DNA of 56,002 nucleotides. It comes from Capnocytophaga catalasegens (lineage in GTDB: Bacteria; Bacteroidota; Bacteroidia; Flavobacteriales; Flavobacteriaceae). Each line of letters opens with the position of its first letter. Position 1 is the stretch's first letter. This document shows, one piece after another, positions 9,129-19,720 of the stretch. The notes below the pieces were generated by a model. The model saw only the letters and a list, made by a program, of their open reading frames with translations, was not told the origin of the DNA and did no database searches. The stretch is from contig NZ_BPMA01000036.1 in assembly GCF_026005215.1 (NCBI RefSeq), forward strand, positions 15,295 through 71,296, read 5' to 3'. A program made the translations under genes and the position numbers.

Positions 9129-9965
9129 TTATTCGCCTCCGTTAGCAAGTTCTTTTATTTTTGCATTACTCAATGCTTTGTTATAAAAGAAAAATTGGTC
9201 TAACAATCCACTATAATTTGTTGCCCATGTCTGTGCTTTGGCACTAGCGGTAAGACTAGGCTGAGTCTGGAATTGTAATGCTCCGATAACAAACTGTCCC
9301 ATATTGTCAAAACGAATATTATTATCAAAGTTTAACTCTTTGGAAACCACTTGTTCTCCTTCTCTGAGAATAGAGAATGTTTTGGTTGTAGCATCATAAC
9401 GGAAAGCCATATGCACCCATAGGTCTATGGTATTAGGAATTTTTTCTTCTATCCAAATTTCTTTTGTTCCGTTATAAAGATGTACTTTGAAACGCCCTTC
9501 TCCAGCTACATTATGAGAATCTAAAAAAATATCTAGATTCCCCCAAAATTTCAATGTATTTGAAATGGAAAATATCCCTGTGGCTTTACTTGCCTGCTCT
9601 GATTTCATAAAGAAAGCCACGGTAAAACTGCCCAAGTTGGCAATAGTATCTTTTATTGAAACATCACCTGCAAATTCGGGTGTGGTAGGCGTAATAAGTA
9701 TATACGATTTTTCACTACCTTTGTAAGCTTCCCCTACTTTACCTTCTTGATAAGTGATTGCCCCATTGGTAGTTACTAAAAATAAATAATCTGTTTTATT
9801 TCGTGGGTCATGTTCAAATGTAAAAGATAACTTCTTAGCGTTGTATTCTGGTGCTTTTGATTCAGGATAGTTAAAGCTGGGAGTATTATCTAAATCTTGA
9901 TAGCAAGAAGATATAAGTAATACTCCTGCTAAGATTGTTCCATATTGTAAAAATATTTTTTTCAT
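9129..9965 (-). CDS. LamG/concanavalin-like surface lipoprotein (candidate glycan-binding protein)
   Basis: A 278-residue lipoprotein with Cys21 (LLISSC) followed by YQDLD. Residues about 110-275 have the LamG/concanavalin A-like pattern: GSFTVAFFMK, a central beta region with SHNVAGEGRF, WVHMAFRYD, and the C-terminal LLDQFFFYNKALS typical of this fold. The position directly after susD (16 bases) is where PULs usually encode a surface glycan-binding protein. No catalytic motif is evident, so binding is more likely than hydrolysis. Confidence 0.78.
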   Translation of the reverse strand: MKKIFLQYGTILAGVLLISSCYQDLDNTPSFNYPESKAPEYNAKKLSFTFEHDPRNKTDYLFLVTTNGAITYQEGKVGEAYKGSEKSYILITPTTPEFAGDVSIKDTIANLGSFTVAFFMKSEQASKATGIFSISNTLKFWGNLDIFLDSHNVAGEGRFKVHLYNGTKEIWIEEKIPNTIDLWVHMAFRYDATTKTFSILREGEQVVSKELNFDNNIRFDNMGQFVIGALQFQTQPSLTASAKAQTWATNYSGLLDQFFFYNKALSNAKIKELANGGE

Positions 9966-9981
9966 TGCTATTTGTTTTTTA

Positions 9982-11514
9982 TTAGTAATCAGGATTTTGT
10001 TTTAACACACCATTAGAGTTATCAATAGCTGTTTGGGGCAAAGGCAAATACCGATGTCTATCTTGATAACCTGTTTTGCCTGCGGCGTGCAATACTTGTA
10101 GAGCAATTCCCCAGCGTACCAAATCATAAAATCGATCAAATTCCATAGCAAGTTCTATACGACGTTCGTGGCGAATAGCTGTTTGCAAATCGACAGGATT
10201 CGTAGTGGTTATTGTAGGTAAAGCGTTAGGTGCTTCACGTCGAGCTCTGGCACGTACTTGTTCTAAAAAATTAAGTGCATCATTTGAATTTCCAAGTTCA
10301 TTAGCAGCTTCGGCTGCCATCAGAAGTACATCAGCATAACGAATCATTCGTACATTGTACCAATACCCTTGTCTATGCCCATATGAAGTTCTTAATGCAG
10401 GATTTGTATAGGCTTTTTTGTTATAATATACATTGACAACATTACTTTGAGCTATTGGCTTTTCATTATAAGGTTTGTTAGTAGGAGTAGCTGCAATAGT
10501 TGCTGCATCAGCTCCTTGTTTATAGAAATAAAGTAAGGTTTCATCTTTACGAGGATCATCTGCTTCAAAAGCATTTGCTAAAATTTGTGTAGGTGTATTC
10601 CAACCCCAACCTAAATCCCATTGCCCCGTACCACGAACTCCTTGTACTTGAGCATATTGACAACCTATATCAGTCGATGCATTTTGCGATTCTGTAGCCG
10701 TAGCTTGTAATTCCCATACAGATTCTGAGCTATTTTCACCATCTTCTCGGAATATTTTGGAGAAATCAGTATTAAGATTATAAAGTCCCGAGTTGATAAC
10801 ATCTGTGGTAGCTGTGTAAGTATTCATCCAATCGTTACGCATTAGATAAGTTTTGGCGTGCAAAGAACGAGCAGCTCCCCAAGTAAGACGCCCTACATAA
10901 GCACTTGCCCAAGTACGTGGTAAATTTTCTTCGGCTACCTTCAAGTCATCATCAATCAAAGTATAGATTTTATCAATGGTTGATTTTGGTACATTTGCTT
11001 GATCAGCAGTTTTGATAGGAAAGTTAATCAACGGAACTTCTCCAAAAGCCCGTACTAAATTAAAATAGGCATATGCTCTGAAAAAATGTGCTTCTCCTTT
11101 GTTGATTTTATCTCCGTCGGTTATGGCACTTCCCAGAGAATCTATCTTACTGATAGCCATGTTAGTCGTATGGATTATCTCATAATTTTTGTTGTAGTAA
11201 GACAATATCAATCCATTGGTAGCTACATAATTGAAATTATCAAACATATCAGCTTGAGAAGCACCATCTGAGGCATTCGATCCTTTTTCAGCGTCTTCGC
11301 TACGGAAGCTATGAATTGCCAATCCTGGTAGTGCTACAAGGTCATAGTGTCGAACTTTGGCATAAAGAGTTAATACATCACTCTCTACACTTCCAGAAGC
11401 TTGGTCTCCATCAACCCATTCTCCTTGAGGTTCTTGATCTAGAAATTTGGAACAACTCGTTGTAAATATTCCAAATGAAATTATGGTTGCGATGAGTAAA
11501 ATATACTTTTTCAT
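9982..11514 (-). CDS. susD: SusD/RagB-type glycan-binding lipoprotein
   Basis: A 510-residue outer-membrane lipoprotein with lipid Cys21 in FTTSC followed by SKFLD, a typical SusD start. The N-terminal TPR-like region includes GEAHFFRAYAYFNLVRAFGEVPL. The C-terminal half has the RYADVLLMAAEAANE and RHERRIELAMEFDRFYDL motifs that define the family. It forms the lid on the SusC channel and captures oligosaccharides. It starts 11 bases after the susC stop, in the same operon. Confidence 0.95.
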   Translation of the reverse strand: MKKYILLIATIISFGIFTTSCSKFLDQEPQGEWVDGDQASGSVESDVLTLYAKVRHYDLVALPGLAIHSFRSEDAEKGSNASDGASQADMFDNFNYVATNGLILSYYNKNYEIIHTTNMAISKIDSLGSAITDGDKINKGEAHFFRAYAYFNLVRAFGEVPLINFPIKTADQANVPKSTIDKIYTLIDDDLKVAEENLPRTWASAYVGRLTWGAARSLHAKTYLMRNDWMNTYTATTDVINSGLYNLNTDFSKIFREDGENSSESVWELQATATESQNASTDIGCQYAQVQGVRGTGQWDLGWGWNTPTQILANAFEADDPRKDETLLYFYKQGADAATIAATPTNKPYNEKPIAQSNVVNVYYNKKAYTNPALRTSYGHRQGYWYNVRMIRYADVLLMAAEAANELGNSNDALNFLEQVRARARREAPNALPTITTTNPVDLQTAIRHERRIELAMEFDRFYDLVRWGIALQVLHAAGKTGYQDRHRYLPLPQTAIDNSNGVLKQNPDY

Positions 11515-11525
11515 TATTTTAATTA

Positions 11526-14500
11526 TTAAAAGGTTAAATTAACTCCATAAGTAAATATTGTAGGCATTGGGTATCCACCATTATCTATACCAAAACTGGT
11601 AGCTCCTCCACCTATTTCAGGGGTATATCCGCTGTTTTTACTCCAAGTTTTTAAATTTTGTACATTGGCATACAAACGTATTTTTTTCACTTTGAATCGA
11701 TTAGTTACTTCTTCGGGGAAAGTGTAACCAAGTTGTACGTTTCGGATACGGAAGAAACTACCATCTTCTATATAATAAGAAGAGTTCATACGATTGATGG
11801 CTCTTGTTCCATCAAGGATTGGTTCCCAGTTCGATGTTCCTTCTCCGTTCCATCTTCCGATTCTGTCAGAAAGATAATTGAGCTGAGCGAAAGACCCTTC
11901 ACCAAAATTTCTATAAACTTCATTTCCATACACTCCCATAAATTCGACTCCGATATCAACACCTCGGTAACCAAGATTGATATTAAATCCGTAAGTAACA
12001 TCGGGGGTTGGATTCCCAATCATTTCGCGGTCATCAGTTGTGATTCTTCCATCATTATTTATATCAGCAAACTTCAAATCACCAGGTTTTACAGTAGTAA
12101 GTGTATTGAGTGGTGATTTGTTAATATCTCGATTATTTTGATAAACGCCAATTACTTTATATCCATAAAAATGCCCAATAGGATAACCTTCTAATGAGCG
12201 AGATACATTACCTGTTCCGGCATAAATAGCATCATTTTTTCCACGTCCAAGCGAAATTACTTCGTTATTTATAGTAGTCAAATTCGCTGAAATGCTGTAA
12301 GTAAAATCGGTATTTTTTACTTTGTCATTCCAACCTACTGAAAATTCCCAGCCTTTGTTTTGTATTTCACCCAAGTTTTCAAGGGCATTTTTTGCTCCCG
12401 AAATACCACTTAGTAATACAATAAGGTCTTTTGTGTTTTTGTGATAATAGGTAGGTTCAATACTCAGGCGATTATTTAAGAAACGGAACTCTGCACCTAC
12501 TTCCCAGGCATAGGTTTTTTCCCAACCTAAGTTTTGAACCAAATACTTGGGAGCATATCCTGTAACAATTCTGTTACCAAATACCGCACTACCCGAACTT
12601 GCCAACAGTGGATAGGTGGGATAATTATAACCTCCTGTATTTTGACTACCTAACACACCATAGGAACCTTTTATTTTCAAGTAATCAATTATTTTTTGAT
12701 TTTCTAAAAAAGCCTCTTCGGTAGCCACCCAAGCAGCACCTACAGAATAGAAATTATCCCAAGCATTACCTGAATTACGAAATACAGAAGCTCCATCTCT
12801 ACGAAAAGAAGCATTGAATAAGTATCTTCCATCGTAGCCATACAAAGCACGCACTAAGTACGACATTGTAGCACGTTTATATTGACTTGAACCATTCGTT
12901 GTCTTTGTATCATCAATAGATGATATCCACCATTTATCACTATTATCATTAGGAATAGAAAATATAATATCTTCATATTTCTGCGAGCGTCCTGCTTCTA
13001 ATGAAGAATACTCAATATAGTTGGTTGTCATACCTGCCATTGCCGTTAGATTATGTTTGTCAAAAGCTTTTTTAAAAGTCAAAATATAATCTGTTTGTGT
13101 TGAAACTGAAGTAGATTTCTTTTGAGAAATACTTTCAGCTTCATTGAGTTTTTGGTCATTTCCTTGTGTAGCAGGGTTAATATAATCTGGATTATAAACC
13201 CAAATGATAGGACTAAATTGGCGCGATTCATTTACAACATAATCCATAGAAAGCGTTGCTCTGAAATTAAAATTTTTCAAAAAATCAACCTCTCCATAAA
13301 CATTCCCCATAATGCGATAATTGGTCGCTTTATTATGATTAGCCCGAGTTTCAACCTCAATCATCGGATTCCAAACTTGCGCACTCTGAAAGTCAGGCAT
13401 TACATAATAGAGTCCTGTTGGCTGGTTCATTATAGGAGCAACTGGAGCAGCTCGCAGTGAAACACTTCCCCCCTTGGCATCAACTGGAAGCGTCCGTGCT
13501 CCATTGGTTTGAAATCCAAATCGAAGAAAATCCGTTACATTATAGTCACTACTAAGATTGAGCGTAATACGTGACATTTCTTCATTTTTGATAGAACCTT
13601 CTTCTTTGAGATAACCTGCCCCAATGTAAAATTTGTTTTTCTCTCCCGAACCTGTAATACTTATATTATGGTTTGAAATCCATGCATCTCGGAAGATTTC
13701 ATCTTGCCAATCGGTATTAGCTGTCCAACGTGAAAAATCAAAAGGCGGAGCTCCTTGATTTTGCAATTGCTCAGCATACAATTCACGGAATTGGTCGCCA
13801 TTGGTAACTGAAATTCTGTCGTTAATGGTTTTAAGCCCCAAAGACGAATTGATATTAACTGTTGTTTGTCCTTTTTTAGCTTTTTTAGTAGATATAATAA
13901 TAACTCCATTTGCTCCACGTACCCCAAAGATAGCTAGCGAAGAAGGATCTTTAAGGATTTCCATTTGTTCAATATCAGCAGGATTTAAGTGATTGATATT
14001 GTCTGTAAATAGCCCATCAACTACATACAGTGGTTTATATCCATTGATAGAGTTCGTACCTCGCACCCGTATTTCGGGGTCTTGCCCTGCCCTACCAGTA
14101 TTTACTACTTGTACACCTGCTATTTTCCCTTGTACCGAAGCCAACGGATTACTTGAAGGTTTATCAGCAATTTCTTCAGCCTTAATACTTACAATAGAGC
14201 CGGTAAGGTCTCGCTTTTGAGCAGCACCATAACCAATGACTACCACCTCTTTTAGTTCTTGGGTGTCTTCTTCCATCGTTATACTAATTTGAGAACGTCC
14301 ACCAATGGCAACCTCTTGTGTTTTCATACCAATGTAACTGAAAACCAAAACCCCATTAGAAGGAATATTAGAAAGCGTATATCGTCCATCGATATCGGTC
14401 ATTGCACCCGTAGTCGTCCCTTTGAGTACTACATTAACTCCAATAATAGGAGCTTTACTAGTCTGTTCAGAAACGATACCACTTACGTTAATTTGTCTTT

Positions 14501-14561
14501 GAGCCAAAAGACTCAATGAGAACAAATAAAAACATACACATATAAAATTTCTTAGTTTCAT
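11526..14561 (-). CDS. susC: SusC/RagA-type TonB-dependent outer-membrane transporter
   Basis: A 1011-residue transporter. It has a signal peptide (1-20), a carboxypeptidase-D regulatory-like domain (about 23-97, VSGIVSEQ...GVNVVLKGTT), a TonB-box region (EVVVIGYG, about 105-112), a plug with LASVQGKIAGV, YVVDGLF and ILKDPSSLAIFGVRGANGVI, and a 22-strand barrel ending in YGVNLTF with the terminal aromatic residue. It imports oligosaccharides with SusD using energy from an ExbBD-TonB system; one such set is at 38386-40369. It is first in the PUL. No regulator gene (SusR, hybrid two-component or sigma/anti-sigma) is adjacent within the window. Confidence 0.96.
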   Translation of the reverse strand: MKLRNFICVCFYLFSLSLLAQRQINVSGIVSEQTSKAPIIGVNVVLKGTTTGAMTDIDGRYTLSNIPSNGVLVFSYIGMKTQEVAIGGRSQISITMEEDTQELKEVVVIGYGAAQKRDLTGSIVSIKAEEIADKPSSNPLASVQGKIAGVQVVNTGRAGQDPEIRVRGTNSINGYKPLYVVDGLFTDNINHLNPADIEQMEILKDPSSLAIFGVRGANGVIIISTKKAKKGQTTVNINSSLGLKTINDRISVTNGDQFRELYAEQLQNQGAPPFDFSRWTANTDWQDEIFRDAWISNHNISITGSGEKNKFYIGAGYLKEEGSIKNEEMSRITLNLSSDYNVTDFLRFGFQTNGARTLPVDAKGGSVSLRAAPVAPIMNQPTGLYYVMPDFQSAQVWNPMIEVETRANHNKATNYRIMGNVYGEVDFLKNFNFRATLSMDYVVNESRQFSPIIWVYNPDYINPATQGNDQKLNEAESISQKKSTSVSTQTDYILTFKKAFDKHNLTAMAGMTTNYIEYSSLEAGRSQKYEDIIFSIPNDNSDKWWISSIDDTKTTNGSSQYKRATMSYLVRALYGYDGRYLFNASFRRDGASVFRNSGNAWDNFYSVGAAWVATEEAFLENQKIIDYLKIKGSYGVLGSQNTGGYNYPTYPLLASSGSAVFGNRIVTGYAPKYLVQNLGWEKTYAWEVGAEFRFLNNRLSIEPTYYHKNTKDLIVLLSGISGAKNALENLGEIQNKGWEFSVGWNDKVKNTDFTYSISANLTTINNEVISLGRGKNDAIYAGTGNVSRSLEGYPIGHFYGYKVIGVYQNNRDINKSPLNTLTTVKPGDLKFADINNDGRITTDDREMIGNPTPDVTYGFNINLGYRGVDIGVEFMGVYGNEVYRNFGEGSFAQLNYLSDRIGRWNGEGTSNWEPILDGTRAINRMNSSYYIEDGSFFRIRNVQLGYTFPEEVTNRFKVKKIRLYANVQNLKTWSKNSGYTPEIGGGATSFGIDNGGYPMPTIFTYGVNLTF

Positions 14562-14610
14562 AAAATGTCTTTTTTGGTTTGAATTTTTAATAAATAGCTA
14601 CTTTTGTAGG

Positions 14611-14618
14611 ACAAAGTA
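14611..14618 (-). promoter_or_regulatory. Possible susC promoter element
   Basis: Minus strand TACTTTGT is an imperfect TAnnTTTG, about 50 bases upstream of the susC ATG. It is the best candidate in the leader, but weak. Confidence 0.25.
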
Positions 14619-14819
14619 CGTAATTAACATTTTTTCTTCCAAAAAAAACTCCTCTATAAAACTACTTCATAATGAAAATATAATTTTCATACACTACGTC
14701 ATTACTACTACAAAAAAAATTATTTTATTGATTATCAAATATTTAAAAATGGTATTTTTTGAAATATATTTTAATAAGTTAATCATTCTATTTGAAGATT
14801 TAGTCAAAATTAGTTTGTG
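14619..14819. other. Intergenic region upstream of susC, no gene seen
   Basis: About 200 very A/T-rich bases between the susC promoter region and the alaS terminator. Both strands are full of stops. A short palindrome GAAAATATAATTTTC occurs near 14674. It is the obvious place for a regulator of the PUL to bind, but I see no recognisable operator. Confidence 0.4.
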
Positions 14820-14856
14820 CCAAAAATAAAATAGAGTCGTACTTATACGACTCTAT
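14820..14856 (-). terminator. Intrinsic terminator of alaS
   Basis: A perfect 11-bp stem (ATAGAGTCGTA / TACGACTCTAT, loop CTTA) at 14831-14856 is followed on the minus strand by TTTTATTTTTG. It lies 37 bases after the alaS stop. Confidence 0.85.
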
Positions 14857-14893
14857 CTAAGATATTTATTTTTATGAAATTATAACCAAATTA

Positions 14894-17509
14894 TTATTTT
14901 ACATATTCGATAGCTCTTTTCAAAGCCTCATCAATTCCGTCAGTATTTTTTCCTCCTGCGGTGGCAAAAAATGGCTGTCCTCCTCCGCCTCCTTGTATGT
15001 ATTTACCTAATTCGCGAACTACTTTACCTGCATCATAGCCTTTTTCTTTAACCAATTCTTTGGAAATATAACACAGAAGCATTGCTTTATTGTCTTCGGT
15101 TTGTATTCCTATTACAACGAAAATATTTTTCATTTGTTCACCAAGTTCAAATGCTATATTCTTAGCTGTTGCCATATCTGTATTTAATTTTTTTGCCAGA
15201 AAATATACATTATTCACTTGTATTGCTTCATTTTTGAATGCTTCTATCAATCTACGAGCTTGTTCACGTTTGAGTTCTTCAATTTCTTTTGTCAAACGAG
15301 CATTTTCCAATTGCAAATTGATAATTGATTTTACAGGTTCTTGGGTATTTTTGAGTGTTTGTTTAATTTCAATCAGTGTCTGTTCTTGATTTTTAAAATA
15401 TTGCAAAGCTGCCTCATTGGTAATTGCTTCTATACGGCGAATACCTGCTGCTACAGCACCTTCTGAAAGAATTTTAAAATACCAAATATCGCCTGTATTC
15501 TTAACGTGCGTTCCTCCGCAAAGTTCTTTGCTTTCACCAAACTGAATCATACGAACATTTTCACCATATTTTTCACCAAAAAGTGCCATAGCACCTGCCT
15601 CTATTGCTTTTTGAATAGGAATATTGCGATGTTCTTGCAGAGCAATACGTTCAACTATTTTTTTATTAACAAAATCTTCTACTTGCATGAGCTCTTCACT
15701 TGTCATTTTTCCAAAATGAGAAAAATCAAAACGCAAAGTTTCATTATCAACTCGTGAACCTTTCTGCTCTACATGCGTTCCCAAAACGCTTCTAAGCGCC
15801 TGATGTAACAAGTGTGTAGCGGAGTGATTACTTGATGTTTTTTCTCGCAGTTTGTCTCCTACAAAGGCTTTGAAAGTTCGGTCTAAATCCTCAGGGAGAG
15901 ATTCTACAATATGAATAATAACATTATTTTCTTTTTTGGTATCAAGTATATATGTAGCTTCTCCATTTGGAGCTTGAATATATCCTTTATCTCCAACCTG
16001 CCCCCCTCCTTCGGGATAAAAAGGCGTCATATTGAATACTAATTGGTATAAAGTTCCATCTTTTTGGCTTTCAATTTTGCGATAACGTGTAATACGTACT
16101 AAAGCCTCCAAAGTATCATATCCGATAAATTCTTCCTCTTCATCTTCTTTAAGTATAACCCAGTCTCCTGCTTTTACTTGTGCAGCTGCTCTGGAACGTT
16201 CTTTTTGTTTTTGTAATTCTTTTTCAAATCCTTCTTCATCTAAAGTAAATCCTTTTTCAGCAAGAATTAAAGCCGTTAAATCAAACGGAAATCCATAAGT
16301 ATCATACAATTCAAAGGCTTTGGCTCCCGAAATATGCTTATTGGGAGCATTATTCATCATTGCATCAAGTAGCAAAAGTCCTTGTTCGAGAATACCTAAA
16401 AATGAATTCTCTTCTTCACGGATAACTCCCTGAACAAGAGCTTGTTGTGTTCTTATTTCAGGAAAAAAATCTCCCATCTGATGTGAAAGTACTTCAACCA
16501 ACTTGTAAATAAAGGCTTCTTTCTGATTCAAAAACGTAAATCCGTACCGAATAGCACGTCTCAAAATTCTACGAATAACATATCCAGCACCTGTATTACT
16601 TGGCAATTGTCCGTCAGCGATAGCAAATGATACAGCTCGCACGTGATCAGCGATAACTCGAATTGCAATATCTATTTTTTCATTTTTGCCATAAACAGAG
16701 TGTGTAATTTCTTGAATTTTAGTAATTAAAGGGGTGAAAATATCAGTATCATAATTCGATTTTTTATTCTGTAAAACCATGCACAAACGTTCAAATCCCA
16801 TTCCTGTATCTACGTGTTTGGCTGATAAACGCTCCAAAGAACCATCAGCTTTTCGGTTGAATTGCATAAAAACCAAATTCCATATTTCAACTACTTGTGG
16901 GTGGTCTTTATTGATTAAATCACGTCCTGGAATCAATTTTTTTTCATCTTCGCTTCGCAAATCTACATGAATTTCTGTACAAGGTCCACAAGGTCCTTGG
17001 TCTCCCATTTCCCAAAAATTATCTTTTTTATTACCATTTAATATACGTTCTTGTGGAAGGTATTTTTTCCAAAAATTGAACGCTTCCAAATCACGTTCCA
17101 AATTTTCTTTTTCATCACCTTCAAAAATAGTTACATAGAGTATATTTTTATCAATTTTGTAAATTTCAGTCAAGAGTTCCCACGCCCAATCAATAGCTTC
17201 TTGTTTGAAATAGTCTCCAAAAGACCAATTACCAAGCATTTCAAACATCGTATGATGATACGTATCAAAACCTACATCGTCAAGGTCATTGTGTTTACCT
17301 GAAACACGCAAACACTTTTGTGTATCGGCAATACGCTTGCTTTTGGGAGTTGCATTTCCTAAAAAATATTCTTTAAATTGAGCCATTCCCGAATTGTTAA
17401 ACATCAGTGTTGGGTCATTCTTCAAAACAATAGGTGCAGAAGGAACAATAAGATGTTTTTTCGACTCAAAAAAATCTAAAAATTTTTGACGAATTTCATT
17501 AGAAGTCAT
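14894..17509 (-). CDS. alaS: Alanyl-tRNA synthetase
   Basis: An 871-residue class II synthetase with full AlaS architecture. The catalytic domain has [18 protein letters not shown], and [20 protein letters not shown]. The editing domain has the Zn ligands HSATH and the later CGGTH. A C-Ala domain ends in the Gly-rich [14 protein letters not shown]. It charges tRNA-Ala and clears Ser/Gly mischarging. A single-gene unit is likely, with a -7 box at 17541-17548 and a terminator at 14820-14856. Confidence 0.98.
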   Translation of the reverse strand: MTSNEIRQKFLDFFESKKHLIVPSAPIVLKNDPTLMFNNSGMAQFKEYFLGNATPKSKRIADTQKCLRVSGKHNDLDDVGFDTYHHTMFEMLGNWSFGDYFKQEAIDWAWELLTEIYKIDKNILYVTIFEGDEKENLERDLEAFNFWKKYLPQERILNGNKKDNFWEMGDQGPCGPCTEIHVDLRSEDEKKLIPGRDLINKDHPQVVEIWNLVFMQFNRKADGSLERLSAKHVDTGMGFERLCMVLQNKKSNYDTDIFTPLITKIQEITHSVYGKNEKIDIAIRVIADHVRAVSFAIADGQLPSNTGAGYVIRRILRRAIRYGFTFLNQKEAFIYKLVEVLSHQMGDFFPEIRTQQALVQGVIREEENSFLGILEQGLLLLDAMMNNAPNKHISGAKAFELYDTYGFPFDLTALILAEKGFTLDEEGFEKELQKQKERSRAAAQVKAGDWVILKEDEEEEFIGYDTLEALVRITRYRKIESQKDGTLYQLVFNMTPFYPEGGGQVGDKGYIQAPNGEATYILDTKKENNVIIHIVESLPEDLDRTFKAFVGDKLREKTSSNHSATHLLHQALRSVLGTHVEQKGSRVDNETLRFDFSHFGKMTSEELMQVEDFVNKKIVERIALQEHRNIPIQKAIEAGAMALFGEKYGENVRMIQFGESKELCGGTHVKNTGDIWYFKILSEGAVAAGIRRIEAITNEAALQYFKNQEQTLIEIKQTLKNTQEPVKSIINLQLENARLTKEIEELKREQARRLIEAFKNEAIQVNNVYFLAKKLNTDMATAKNIAFELGEQMKNIFVVIGIQTEDNKAMLLCYISKELVKEKGYDAGKVVRELGKYIQGGGGGQPFFATAGGKNTDGIDEALKRAIEYVK

Positions 17510-17540
17510 ATTTATATCTGTAATTTTTATTTTTGATGGG

Positions 17541-17548
17541 CAAAAGTA
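17541..17548 (-). promoter_or_regulatory. -7 box for alaS
   Basis: Minus strand TACTTTTG, exact TAnnTTTG, 32 bases before the ATG at 17509. Confidence 0.55.
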
Positions 17549-17604
17549 GTAAAATAATTTCGGAAAAAAATGAAAAACATTTTTTTATTCCAAAATTTTT
17601 CAGA

Positions 17605-18729
17605 TTATTCAACATCTTTTCGATACGTTACTCTACTTCCGTAATATTTTGGATTAAAATTTTTCCATAATTTTTGTACAGCAAGATTATCTTCAAGTTC
17701 GGGAGTAACGATACATTTTTCTATTCCTTTGCGCAATAAAAGTTCATAACAATCTCTAAAAAGCATAGCAGGAACACCTTTCGATTGATATTCGGGAGAA
17801 ATTCCTATCAAATAAAATTCTAATATTTTCGGATTTCTCCGAGCTTTTAGTAAATGCCAAAATCCTAAAGGAAATAATCGCCCATTGGCTTTTTGTAAGG
17901 CTTCTGAAAAAGAAGGTAACATAATAGCAAAACATACTATTTTTCCATCTTTATCAAGCATAAATTTAATATACTGAGGGTCTATGAAAGGGATATATTT
18001 TTTTTTAAAAAATTGTTTTTGTTTTTCAGTAATAGGAATAAATGTTGACAAATTAGCATACGTTTTGTTGAATAAATCAAACATTTCATCAACATATGGA
18101 ACAATATCTTTGGTCGATTTGAGTGATGCATACGTAAATCCGTATCGACGTTCTACAATGTCTCCCATTTTTTTTAACGTTACGGCATCTACGTCTTTTA
18201 CCAAAAAAGAAATTTCTACATAACCTTTTTCTTTTTTCCAACCAAGAGTTTCAAAATGTTCTTTGTAATAAGGAAAATTTGTCCACGTTACCATATTTCC
18301 CATATGTTCAAAACCGCTGGTTTGTACACCAACTTTGTCCATATTGGAAAACCCCATAGGACCTTCCATATAGTCCAAGTTATGCTTCCGAGCCTTTTCT
18401 TCTACTTTTTGCAAAAGTGCTTTGGTTACTTGTAAATCGTCAATTATATCAAACCAACCAAAACGAACTTTTTTAACACCTTGTACTTCTACTTCATAAT
18501 GGTTGATAATAACAGCTATACGCCCTACAATTTCTTTTTGCTCATTATAAGCCAAATAGAAATCAGCTTGAGCATTTTCAAAAACAGGATTTTTCTTAGA
18601 ATCCAAATAATTTAATTCTTCTTCAATAATAGGAGGTATCCATGTTTTGCTATTTTTGTATAATTTGAAAGGAAATTTGACAAAATCAATCATTTCCTTA
18701 CGTGTTGTCAATTTTTTAACAATAATCAT
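17605..18729 (-). CDS. GNAT-like acetyltransferase-fold protein, unknown substrate
   Basis: A 374-residue cytoplasmic protein. The N-terminal part (about 1-120) includes FPFKLYKNSKTWIPP and EIVGRIAVIINH, and the C-terminal part includes LIGISPEYQSKGVPAMLFRDCYELL, where the Q-S-K-G stretch resembles the acetyl-CoA pyrophosphate-binding loop of GNAT enzymes. The central GPMGFSNMDKVGVQTSGF motif is shared by long GNAT-like proteins of unknown substrate. It starts 26 bases downstream of the barrel-protein gene and is probably cotranscribed with it. The substrate cannot be read from the sequence. Confidence 0.7.
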   Translation of the reverse strand: MIIVKKLTTRKEMIDFVKFPFKLYKNSKTWIPPIIEEELNYLDSKKNPVFENAQADFYLAYNEQKEIVGRIAVIINHYEVEVQGVKKVRFGWFDIIDDLQVTKALLQKVEEKARKHNLDYMEGPMGFSNMDKVGVQTSGFEHMGNMVTWTNFPYYKEHFETLGWKKEKGYVEISFLVKDVDAVTLKKMGDIVERRYGFTYASLKSTKDIVPYVDEMFDLFNKTYANLSTFIPITEKQKQFFKKKYIPFIDPQYIKFMLDKDGKIVCFAIMLPSFSEALQKANGRLFPLGFWHLLKARRNPKILEFYLIGISPEYQSKGVPAMLFRDCYELLLRKGIEKCIVTPELEDNLAVQKLWKNFNPKYYGSRVTYRKDVE

Positions 18730-18755
18730 TTATTATTTTTTTATAAATTCTTTCT

Positions 18756-19700
18756 TTAAAAACCAAAAAGTTCTGCATCTGCTTTATTTTCTTCTTCTCG
18801 TGCTTTTAGTTTTTCTTTGAATTCAATCTCACGATGCTTGTCGTAAAAGCGGTAAGAAACCCCAACAGCACCCATATATCTTGTGGGAGTTATCTTCCAA
18901 GTTGAGCCTATCCAAGCGTTTACTTGCAAATTATCATTTACCAAAAAAGAGGCTCCTCCTCGCAAAATAACATCTTTGTAATACGAGCTAGTAATTCCTT
19001 CATTTTCAAGAAAAATACTCCATCGTTCATTGTATAAATTATGGGTCAATGTTACAATATAACTCCATTGTGCATTTTTAGAAGCAAAATTATCTCCAAT
19101 TAAATTAGCTACCAAAACTACACGTGCAATAGGATGGCTCTGCAACGAAACCATTGCTTTGGGAGTAACAACAGCAGGGTCTTCATTTAGTGCCTCGTAT
19201 AAAAATCTATTTTTTGAAAACAAATTGGCTCCCAAATACACCGATACCGCAGGAATTAGATTACTCCAACGAAATTCGTTATTAACCTTCCAACTATATA
19301 AACTTGATTGTTGCTGAAACTCAGGATTATAAAGCAAGTATTTTGCTCCAAGTGTATTGCGATAAAACCCTAATTTTCTCTCATTTGTACTTAAAAAACG
19401 ATATGTTTCGGTATCATTATAGAGCAATGTTCCATCAAAAATTGCTTCAAATTGTTCGCGCCAAACTCCATAACGAACCTCATAATTAACCCCAAAATTG
19501 TGTTGGCGCGTATAAAGTCCTCTGTGTTCACTTTTTTCGTAAAAAAACTCACTTTCTGCCTGAATTACTTTTCGCCCTACGCTATATGCTCCAATAGATT
19601 TTCCAGGATTATTAGAATTAACTACATCGGTATATTGTCCAATTGCTAATGAACTAATATTTAATAAAATAGTTGTTAGTAATATGTTTTTTTTCATCAT
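18756..19700 (-). CDS. Outer-membrane beta-barrel protein (PF13557-like)
   Basis: A 314-residue protein from the ATG at 19700. The frame is open to 19742, but a -7 box at 19713-19720 lies inside that extension and the signal peptide (KKNILLTTILLNISSLAIGQ) starts here. The mature part is a series of alternating hydrophobic strands with aromatic girdles (ESEFFYEK, NNEFRWSNLIP, AVGVSYRFY), consistent with a small outer-membrane barrel of the 'phenol MetA pathway' transporter-like family common in Flavobacteriia. A charged C-terminal tail (KEKLKAREEENK) follows the last strand. Transport function is not established. Confidence 0.75.
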   Translation of the reverse strand: MMKKNILLTTILLNISSLAIGQYTDVVNSNNPGKSIGAYSVGRKVIQAESEFFYEKSEHRGLYTRQHNFGVNYEVRYGVWREQFEAIFDGTLLYNDTETYRFLSTNERKLGFYRNTLGAKYLLYNPEFQQQSSLYSWKVNNEFRWSNLIPAVSVYLGANLFSKNRFLYEALNEDPAVVTPKAMVSLQSHPIARVVLVANLIGDNFASKNAQWSYIVTLTHNLYNERWSIFLENEGITSSYYKDVILRGGASFLVNDNLQVNAWIGSTWKITPTRYMGAVGVSYRFYDKHREIEFKEKLKAREEENKADAELFGF

Positions 19701-19712
19701 TAAAAAATTTTC

Positions 19713-19720
19713 CAAAGATA
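19713..19720 (-). promoter_or_regulatory. -7 box deciding the start of the barrel-protein gene
   Basis: Minus strand TATCTTTG, exact consensus. Transcription would begin only a few bases before the ATG at 19700/19697, which rules out the longer frame and implies a very short leader. Confidence 0.55.
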
